From Thermoflexales bacterium (GTDB lineage: Bacteria; Chloroflexota; Anaerolineae; Fen-1058): a stretch of 13,937 nt of DNA. A model generated the notes under the pieces. It was not told where the DNA came from, searched no databases, and was given only the letters and a program-made list of their open reading frames with translations. This document shows, piece after piece, positions 8,195-12,619 of the stretch. Within the stretch, counting starts at the first letter, position 1; each line of letters opens with the position of its first letter. The stretch is taken from positions 1 through 13,937 of the forward strand of contig JAUQXD010001140.1 in NCBI GenBank assembly GCA_030834835.1, read 5' to 3'. A program made the position numbers and the translations under genes.

Positions 8195-8215
8195 AGGCGG
8201 AGGGATGAAATGATG
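8174..8215. repeat. AGGATGA heptad array spanning the plsC-Imm74 junction
   Basis: Six consecutive 7-nt units: AGAGTGA, AGGATGA, AGGATGA, AGGCGGA, GGGATGA, AATGATG. They encode the plsC C-terminus, contain its TGA stop (8192-8194), supply the GGAGG ribosome-binding site (8199-8203) of the next gene, and end in its two start codons (8210 and 8213). This is a third short-period family, unrelated in sequence to the GGTARATT and CAATNNN families. Confidence 0.75.
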
Positions 8216-8494
8216 TTTGTCATACCACGGCCCAATGTCATAGAAAGTGATGAAGGCTTTTCAGTCGAGGTTCTCGGTATGACCGGGCTCTTATACACAG
8301 AGGGTTCAAAGAGCCTTCGCCTCGATTCTGAGGTCCTGGCGAAACCAACTGGTCTGATAATCTACACCAGTTCCATTCGAACGTGGAACTCTCTCCATGA
8401 TGGAGAAATCGTTGATGAAGCGAAGCGCGATGTCATAGTTGAAAACATTCGTCGCGCTTTTCGATTCAGAGGATTTGAGATTGAAGTAGCATAA
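8210..8494 (+). CDS. Imm74-like immunity protein (orphan)
   Basis: A 94-residue soluble protein with no signal or membrane segment. The central and C-terminal part (about 28-94: LLYTEGSKSLRLDSEVL, then GLIIYTSSIRTW and DEAKRDVIVENIRRAF) resembles the Imm74 immunity-protein family of polymorphic toxin systems as I remember it: a small domain with a conserved DxEvL, an IY...SI..W stretch and a C-terminal helix. Such proteins neutralise a cognate toxin, but no toxin gene lies in the window. GGAGG at 8199-8203 is the clearest Shine-Dalgarno in the window, 6 nt before ATG 8210 (9 nt before ATG 8213). Hand-counted GC over 8221-8460 is about 48%, well below the neighbours, which suggests acquisition by transfer. 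It may be co-transcribed with plsC, 15 nt upstream. The family call is from memory of its pattern, so function is uncertain. Confidence 0.65.
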   Translation: MMFVIPRPNVIESDEGFSVEVLGMTGLLYTEGSKSLRLDSEVLAKPTGLIIYTSSIRTWNSLHDGEIVDEAKRDVIVENIRRAFRFRGFEIEVA

Positions 8495-8547
8495 GGCTGC
8501 TGCGATTCTTGCGGTCCTTCTTGCCCGCCTTTGCGCGGCCTGATTCC

Positions 8548-9492
8548 TCAGCCTTCTGCCCTCACTCTTTCCACCAACTTCACCCACTCCGGCAGTGAAA
8601 GCGTCTCGGCTCTTCGTTTGGGATCAATCCCGGCGGCTGTCAACATTGCATCGATCTGTTCCCCTGGAAGTGATAGCCCTGCGCGCAGGGCGTTGTGCAA
8701 TTGCTTGCGCTTCTGCCCAAAGCCCGCTTTCGCCACTCTGAAGAACATATCAACATCATCGACCGCATACAGTGGTTCATCGGGCAAATCGATTCGCACC
8801 ACGGCCGAATCGACGTCCGGGGCGGGGTAGAATGCGCCCGCTTTGATACGCTGCACGATGCGGGGCGTGCCATAGAACTGCACACTCACCGCGAGCAGAT
8901 TCATGTCATCGGGCTGCGCCACGATACGTTGAGCGACTTCCTGTTGTACTGTCAGCACAATCGTACTCGGCTTGATTGCTGCTTCGAGCAAGTGGCGGAT
9001 GATGGCGGATGTGATGTAGTACGGGATGTTGGCGACGACTTTGTAGTGAGAGGCAGATTGGTAAGATAGTAGATTGGTAGATTGGTCAACTGGTGAATCG
9101 GTCAATCGGTCAACTGGTAAGTGGGTTGACGGGTCAACGGATTGACCTGTCACTGATTGACCCGTTACCAATTGACCGGTTACCAGTCGCGCTGGATCAA
9201 TCTGCAGGATGTCGCCATGTACGATCGAGACGTTGGGATACTCGGCCACGACGGATTGGAGCGGCGGGAGCAGTGACTGATCGATCTCGACGGCGATGAC
9301 ATGATGAGCAGCTTCGGCCAGATGGCGAGTTAGACTGCCCAGTCCTGGCCCGATTTCCAACACGACATCATCGCGCGTGATGCCTGCACTGGCCACAATC
9401 TGCGCCAGAGCGTGCTCGTCGGTGAGAAAATTTTGCCCCAGGCTTTTCCTGGGGCGGAGTTGATACTGCCTGAGCAGTGCGGCGATTTCCAT
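8548..9492 (-). CDS. ksgA: 16S rRNA (adenine1518-N6/adenine1519-N6)-dimethyltransferase KsgA/RsmA with repeat-encoded insertion
   Basis: KsgA dimethylates two adjacent adenines in the 3' hairpin of 16S rRNA, using S-adenosylmethionine, late in 30S assembly. The family signatures are present: RKSLGQNFL (15-23), the SAM-binding VLEIGPGLGSLT (44-55), AVEID (67-71), HGDILQ (92-97), and the catalytic NIPYYIT (155-161). The C-terminal domain includes FYPAPDVDSAVVRI and FGQKRKQLHNAL. At 314 residues it is longer than usual (about 270-290). The excess is residues 104-149, between HGDILQIDPARL and YKVVANIPYY, encoded by an octamer-repeat array (9046-9183) read in frame, with [LS]VTGQ and LPVDRLTD-like repeats. 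All core motifs are intact, so the enzyme is probably active with an extra surface loop. It follows the DUF348/G5 gene on the same strand. A second octamer array lies 7 bp upstream of the ATG and leaves no recognisable Shine-Dalgarno. Confidence 0.95.
   Translation of the reverse strand: MEIAALLRQYQLRPRKSLGQNFLTDEHALAQIVASAGITRDDVVLEIGPGLGSLTRHLAEAAHHVIAVEIDQSLLPPLQSVVAEYPNVSIVHGDILQIDPARLVTGQLVTGQSVTGQSVDPSTHLPVDRLTDSPVDQSTNLLSYQSASHYKVVANIPYYITSAIIRHLLEAAIKPSTIVLTVQQEVAQRIVAQPDDMNLLAVSVQFYGTPRIVQRIKAGAFYPAPDVDSAVVRIDLPDEPLYAVDDVDMFFRVAKAGFGQKRKQLHNALRAGLSLPGEQIDAMLTAAGIDPKRRAETLSLPEWVKLVERVRAEG
9060..9186. repeat. Octamer array 3 inside ksgA
   Basis: Ten in-register octamers run from 9060 to 9139: GGTAAGAT, AGTAGATT, GGTAGATT, GGTCAACT, GGTGAATC, GGTCAATC, GGTCAACT, GGTAAGTG, GGTTGACG, GGTCAACG. 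The opposite arm (GATTGACC, GTTACC, ATTGACC units) runs to 9186. The opposite arm alternates 7- and 8-nt units, a 15-nt period that keeps the reading frame and gives a five-residue [LS]VTGQ repeat. The strict octamer arm gives an eight-residue repeat. No stop codon interrupts the ksgA frame. Confidence 0.88.
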
Positions 9493-9499
9493 GTAGGGC

Positions 9500-9569
9500 G
9501 GTAGATTGGGAAATGGTACATTGGTAGATTAGTGAACCAACTTACCAATTTACTAATCTACCAATCTAC
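9500..9569. repeat. Octamer array 4, two-armed palindrome between the G5-domain gene and ksgA
   Basis: The left arm has GGTAGATT, GGGAAAT, GGTACATT and GGTAGATT. The right arm has ACCAATTT, ACTAATCT, ACCAATCT and AC, so the whole is an imperfect inverted repeat of about 70 bp. It fills the 80-bp gap, ending 3 bp from the stop codon of the DUF348/G5/3D gene and 7 bp from the ksgA ATG. In a joint transcript the arms would form a stem directly before the ksgA start codon. Confidence 0.85.
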
Positions 9570-9572
9570 GGG

Positions 9573-11048
9573 TCATCTTCGTCGATCAGGATAGGTGGGC
9601 CAATTAGGCAGTGAATACGGGATGTTGGCCGGCACGGGTGTAAGCAAATAGACATCCACCCACCACCACCAGCCCTGAAGGTTGTCGTCGTCGTAACCCA
9701 GGTCCACCCAGCGGCCGCGTACCCCGCTGCCGGTATCGGCGGCCAGACCCACGCCGTAGCCATCCACATACAATTGAGTGCCCAACCGGATGACGCTAGG
9801 ATCGACGGCCACCAGGCCTTTCTTCATGGGCAGGCCGGTGGCTGTGATGCCGTACCATTTGGCCGTCCTGGGAGTGCCCGAGGTGGCCGCGCTGTATGAA
9901 GTGGCGTACGCCCGGATCTTGCGCCAGTACTCAATCGGCCCGGACGGTGTGTCCAGCGTGCGGATCACGATATTAGTGCCGTAGCGCAGCTCTTTGTTTT
10001 GCGGCGCTTGCAGCACCACAAAATCGGGGTCGGCCACGCGCTTCACTTCCTGCCCGTTTTCATAGCGGATCATCGTGCGCTTCTGGCTGACGCCGCTGCG
10101 CCCCGCTTGCTCGAAGTTGGTGTCCAACTCCAGCGTTGGATCGGGGATGGTCACCGTGTCGAACGGAATCGTCTCTTGCTCGATCAAAACCTCTTCGCGC
10201 ACACGCACGATCTTGACGCTGGTGTTGGCCTCCACCGCCGATTCCAGCGGCGGCTGCGTGTAATCCTGCCCGATCAACGTCACGCCGAGATCGGCCAGCA
10301 CTTCCCCGAGCGACTGGCGCAGCGTCCGCGTGTGCAGCGTGCGGCCATCGACATCGACGTGAATGAGTTTCGATTGTTCGACTTCGATCTTCAGGCCGGG
10401 CGTCAAAGCCGTGTTCAGATCGGGCGTAATCCGATCGGCCAGATGCAGCTCGACGCCCGCTTCTTCCAGCGCCTGCCCCACCGTTGAGGCCGGCGATTGA
10501 ACCTGGCGCACATCGCCGTTGCCCAGGTCGAGCGTAATGGGCTGCGCGCGCCGCAGGACGATTTTGAGCGGTGACACATCGCCGGGCTGGCGCACAAAGC
10601 GATGGGTCTGATTGGCCGCCCGATCGATCGGCTGATTATTGGCCGTCGCCAGATCGTCCGGGCCTAATTTGACCTTCGCTTCGGTGAGCAAATCGACCAG
10701 CGCCGTGGACTGCGACTGAAGCCGGTAGGTGTTGCCGTCCGCGATGATGGTCACGGGCCGCGCATGCTGCACGATGATGGTCGACTGATCGGGGGCCAGT
10801 TCGGCGGTGAGATCCGGGCCGACGATGTCAGCCGGCTCGATCGAGATGCCCGCTTCCCGCAGGACGGTCTCGACGGCGCGTTGATTGGTGCGGATGGAGC
10901 GCGCCTGCCCGTCGACGACGATCGAGATCGGCGTCAGGGTGGAGGCGTAACCGAAGGCCATCACACCGATCGTGGCGGCCATGATGCCGCCCGTGACCGC
11001 GCCCCGCGATAGCCAGCGTTGTAGTAGGTTAGGTGATGAGTGTCTCAT
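9573..11048 (-). CDS. Cell-wall protein with four DUF348 repeats, G5 domain and C-terminal 3D domain (YabE/RpfB-like)
   Basis: A 491-residue envelope protein, counted from ATG 11048. One N-terminal membrane segment or signal anchor (about 17-36) is followed by four DUF348 repeats (about 40-78, 97-136, 168-208, 226-266), a G5 domain (about 283-361, with EEVLIEQETIPFDTVTIPDP and RTMIRYENGQEV) and a 3D domain (about 376-453). The 3D domain keeps its three aspartates in LVAVDPSVI, LAADTGSG and WVDLGY. 3D domains share the MltA/barwin-like fold and are found in wall-lytic enzymes such as YabE and YocH, so a peptidoglycan-cleaving role is likely. RpfB has the same DUF348-G5 front but a lysozyme-like end. 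ksgA follows on the same strand, as next to yabE and rpfB. The frame stays open to a GTG at 11144, but that stretch crosses a strong leader hairpin, so ATG 11048 is preferred. An AAAGG 14 nt upstream is a poor Shine-Dalgarno. Confidence 0.9.
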   Translation of the reverse strand: MRHSSPNLLQRWLSRGAVTGGIMAATIGVMAFGYASTLTPISIVVDGQARSIRTNQRAVETVLREAGISIEPADIVGPDLTAELAPDQSTIIVQHARPVTIIADGNTYRLQSQSTALVDLLTEAKVKLGPDDLATANNQPIDRAANQTHRFVRQPGDVSPLKIVLRRAQPITLDLGNGDVRQVQSPASTVGQALEEAGVELHLADRITPDLNTALTPGLKIEVEQSKLIHVDVDGRTLHTRTLRQSLGEVLADLGVTLIGQDYTQPPLESAVEANTSVKIVRVREEVLIEQETIPFDTVTIPDPTLELDTNFEQAGRSGVSQKRTMIRYENGQEVKRVADPDFVVLQAPQNKELRYGTNIVIRTLDTPSGPIEYWRKIRAYATSYSAATSGTPRTAKWYGITATGLPMKKGLVAVDPSVIRLGTQLYVDGYGVGLAADTGSGVRGRWVDLGYDDDNLQGWWWWVDVYLLTPVPANIPYSLPNWPTYPDRRR

Positions 11049-11059
11049 AAGGTTAATGA

Positions 11060-11126
11060 AAACCTTTCGGGTCTTGTGAAGCACACCGCCAACGCGATGT
11101 GAGACGAGACCCGAAAGGTTTCGGGT
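11060..11126 (-). promoter_or_regulatory. Structured leader with mutually exclusive hairpins upstream of the G5-domain gene
   Basis: On the minus strand three related segments lie just before ATG 11048: ACCCGAAA (11126-11119), then AACCTTTCGGGTCT-type sequence (11121-11107), then its complement (11074-11060). The middle segment can pair perfectly over 15 bp with the last one, enclosing an inner hairpin (11082-11101, CACA-CGC / GCG-TGTG). Alternatively it can fold back on the first segment over 7 bp with a 4-nt loop. Competing pairings of this kind are typical of attenuators and riboswitch expression platforms. After the last segment the RNA reads TTTTCATT, a weak T-tract. No known ligand-binding core was recognised. 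Further upstream (11133-11160) another hairpin carries AAGGGGAG in its loop. Confidence 0.6.
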
Positions 11127-11191
11127 GCTGCGATGGCCGTGCACCTCCCCTTGTGCCAGGCCCCACGACTTACCGCCAACAGCCAGCTCGG

Positions 11192-11293
11192 ACCAGGCTA
11201 CCCGACGACACCCGACAGTATCTCCTTATTGCTGCTGCCTTCCGGCCCTGACAAGGTTCGAAGTCTGTCGCCGCGGCGGACCCAATCGTCAAC
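11192..11293 (-). ncRNA. ffs: Small bacterial signal recognition particle RNA (4.5S type)
   Basis: This RNA binds Ffh and helps target membrane proteins to the Sec machinery. The diagnostic apical domain is read on the minus strand at 11252-11231: GTCAGGGCCGGAAGGCAGCAGC, matching the conserved pattern GUCAGG-CCGGAAGG-AGCAGC with a GGAA loop. It is closed by CCTT/AAGG and by a lower stem CGACAG/CTGTCG. The 5' side shows no Alu domain, so this is the short form; the ends given are approximate. A TAAGAT hexamer (11301-11306) could serve as a -10 element, without a good -35. It lies between tRNA-Ser and the G5-domain gene, on the same strand. Confidence 0.9.
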
Positions 11294-11319
11294 GCTACTT
11301 ATCTTAAGCAGGCTCAGGG

Positions 11320-11449
11320 AACTTGACCCTACGGGAGGGCTTCAACCCCGCTATAGCGGGTTGCGGGCGCAATCGAATGATTGCGAGGGCACCGCTAGCG
11401 CCCCATCTAGCACGACCGGGCCAGAATGGTACAGGGAGTGGGTCAAGTT
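11320..11449. repeat. Nested palindromic element between tRNA-Ser and SRP RNA
   Basis: A perfect 10-bp inverted repeat (AACTTGACCC 11320-11329, GGGTCAAGTT 11440-11449) encloses three consecutive palindromes: CCCGCTATAGCGGG (11347-11360), CGCAATC-GAAT-GATTGCG (11368-11385) and GGGC...GCCC (11387-11403). Nearby, CGCGGATAG/CTATCGCG (11471-11488) forms another. The arrangement of a closing stem with several hairpins could be a structured RNA, or a cluster of REP/MITE-like palindromes. No reading frame is convincing. Between this element and the tRNA, besides these palindromes, only the hairpin at 11535-11571 is seen. Confidence 0.6.
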
Positions 11450-11534
11450 GTCAAATGGCGTGGCGCGTATCGCGGATAGCCTATCGCGCATGGCACATCG
11501 CTGGCCGCCTGCCGCGCGGTAGCCGGGAAATGAC

Positions 11535-11571
11535 AAATGGCTTATCTCTGTCCAGGGACGATAAGCCATTT
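11535..11571 (-). other. Long hairpin downstream of tRNA-Ser
   Basis: A perfect 12-bp inverted repeat, AAATGGCTTATC (11535-11546) and GATAAGCCATTT (11560-11571), with a 13-nt loop and a further 4 bp outside a 2-nt mismatch. It starts 25 nt after the 3' end of the tRNA on the minus strand. It could act in 3'-end formation of the tRNA transcript, but the stem is AT-rich and only a weak T-run follows, so it is not a standard terminator. Confidence 0.5.
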
Positions 11572-11595
11572 GCCATTCGCGATATGCGATTCAGG

Positions 11596-11682
11596 CGGAG
11601 AGGGCGAGATTTGAACTCGCGGTGCCTGTCGGCACACGCGCTCTCCAGGCGCGCGCGTTAGGCCGGACTACGCTACCTCTCC
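11596..11682 (-). tRNA. tRNA-Ser (anticodon GGA)
   Basis: A full cloverleaf is visible on the minus strand: acceptor stem GGAGAGG/CCTCTCC, D stem GCGT/ACGC, anticodon stem CGCGC/GCGCG with loop CTGGAGA (anticodon GGA, reading UCC and UCU), a long class II variable arm (GTGCC/GGCAC), and T arm GCGAG-TTCAAAT-CTCGC. The discriminator base is G. The 3' CCA is not encoded (the genome reads CCT), so it must be added after transcription. Confidence 0.97.
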
Positions 11683-11700
11683 AGAGCCTACAACGGGGCG

Positions 11701-11729
11701 ATTATAAATGATCAATTCACAATGCGCAA
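11701..11729 (-). promoter_or_regulatory. Promoter of tRNA-Ser
   Basis: On the minus strand a perfect TATAAT (11701-11706) is preceded at 17 nt by TTGCGC (11724-11729), a half-matching -35. The GC-rich discriminator CGCCCCGT follows, and the 14-nt block TATAATCGCCCCGT is identical to that at the nusA promoter. The -35 element lies within a CAATNNN heptad array. The tRNA would begin about 18 nt after the -10. Confidence 0.72.
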
Positions 11730-11735
11730 TGAGCA
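11713..11735. repeat. CAATNNN heptad array overlapping the tRNA-Ser promoter
   Basis: In-register heptads CAATTCA, CAATGCG, CAATGAG, then CAA. This is the same family as the array at 7376-7413. Read on the minus strand the units give ATTG steps, one of which supplies the TTG of the putative -35 element. Confidence 0.65.
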
Positions 11736-11738
11736 AAG

Positions 11739-11757
11739 CGGCCGCGGCTGGCGGCCG
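11739..11757 (-). terminator. GC-rich hairpin after the permease gene, possible terminator
   Basis: CGGCCGC and GCGGCCG form a perfect 7-bp GC-only stem with a 5-nt loop, 25 nt after the permease stop codon on the minus strand. It is followed by CTTTGCTC, which has only a short T-run. It separates the ABC genes from the tRNA-Ser promoter. Intrinsic termination is possible but not certain. Confidence 0.4.
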
Positions 11758-11781
11758 TTCGGAATTGCCGCAGCAAGGGTG

Positions 11782-12615
11782 TCAGGCGCTTGTTTCGCGA
11801 CGCCGCAGCCAGAGTATGGCTGCCCCGGCGATTATGATCAACTCCACCACGCCCGCCGCCAACGCCAGCACCACATCACGCTCGGTGATGAGTTGCGGCA
11901 GGCCGGTGTCGAACCAGGCCGCAAAGAAGTAATAACTGGTGATGGCCTGGCGGCCCGGACTGACGACAGCCCAGAACTCATCGCCCCGGCCAAAACTGCC
12001 GACGTTGGCGATCATGCATAACACGGTGAACGTTACACCGATGAAGAGGGCGCGGCGGCGCGTCGCCTGCCCGGCCGCCAGCAAAATGCTCAAGCCCGCA
12101 TTGACCAGCCCTACGCCGATCACCATCGCCAGCCACGTCGTCAGGTACCGATCGATCTGAAACGGCCCCACCAATAGCCACAAGCCCAGGCCCGTGATCA
12201 CCATTGCACCAGCCGCGCCGACGCTGGCGGCTGCCCAAAACCCCAGCACTTTGCCCAGCAGATAAGTGCCCGTAGATTGCGGCAGGCTATCGAGCAGTTC
12301 ACGCACGCCCAATTGTCGATCCTTCGGCACGCTATCGGCGGCGATGACGGGCAGCATCAACAGCAGGACGATGTACAGCGACATGGTGGAGTCGATCAAG
12401 ACATAGCGCGTGGTCAATTGCCGCACAACCTCCGTCTCGACGCCGCCCGAGGTGACCCAGGCCCGTCGAATCTCGGCGAGGTTGTTTTCGCCGAACAGTA
12501 AGACGATGACAATCGGCACGACCGCCAGTCCCAACATCACGCCCAGCAAGGCCCGCCGCCGCCAGTGCATCAGAAACTCGTAACGAATGATACCGCTTAA
12601 TTGCGCGAAGTTCAT
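11782..12615 (-). CDS. ABC-2 family transporter permease
   Basis: A 277-residue integral membrane protein. A cytoplasmic N-terminus (MNFAQLSGIIRYEFLMHWRRR) is followed by about six membrane segments (near 23-43, 79-95, 125-155, 165-190, 196-215, 248-270). The stretch AADSVPKDRQLGVRELLDSLP after segment 2 is typical of ABC-2 export permeases. It would pair with a cytoplasmic ATPase, which is not in the window, and probably with the membrane part of the next gene as a heteromer. ATG 12615 is chosen because GGAG lies 7 nt upstream, overlapping the stop codon region of the preceding gene; only 4 bp separate the two genes, so translation is probably coupled. The frame stays open to 12687, but that part overlaps the upstream gene. 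The substrate is unknown. Confidence 0.88.
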   Translation of the reverse strand: MNFAQLSGIIRYEFLMHWRRRALLGVMLGLAVVPIVIVLLFGENNLAEIRRAWVTSGGVETEVVRQLTTRYVLIDSTMSLYIVLLLMLPVIAADSVPKDRQLGVRELLDSLPQSTGTYLLGKVLGFWAAASVGAAGAMVITGLGLWLLVGPFQIDRYLTTWLAMVIGVGLVNAGLSILLAAGQATRRRALFIGVTFTVLCMIANVGSFGRGDEFWAVVSPGRQAITSYYFFAAWFDTGLPQLITERDVVLALAAGVVELIIIAGAAILWLRRRETSA

Positions 12616-12619
12616 GAGG

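Noticed and set aside
8495..8547. Terminator between the convergent Imm74-like gene and ksgA
   Set aside because: Only weak GC-rich pairing (GCCCGC/GCGCGGC) is present and no T-run follows on either strand.
1696..9569. CRISPR array or classical transposon in the octamer regions
   Set aside because: Units are 7-8 nt with no spacers, and there are no cas genes, transposase frames or target-site duplications around them.
11049..11144. Start of the DUF348/G5/3D gene at GTG 11144
   Set aside because: The extra 32 residues are not typical of the family, and the DNA forms strong competing hairpins. ATG 11048 places the membrane segment normally. An upstream start is not fully excluded, because AAGGGGAGGTG lies at that site.
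11049..11191. c-di-AMP (ydaO-type) riboswitch upstream of the wall-protein gene
   Set aside because: Such riboswitches are common before rpf-like genes, but the conserved core sequences of the class were not found in this stretch.
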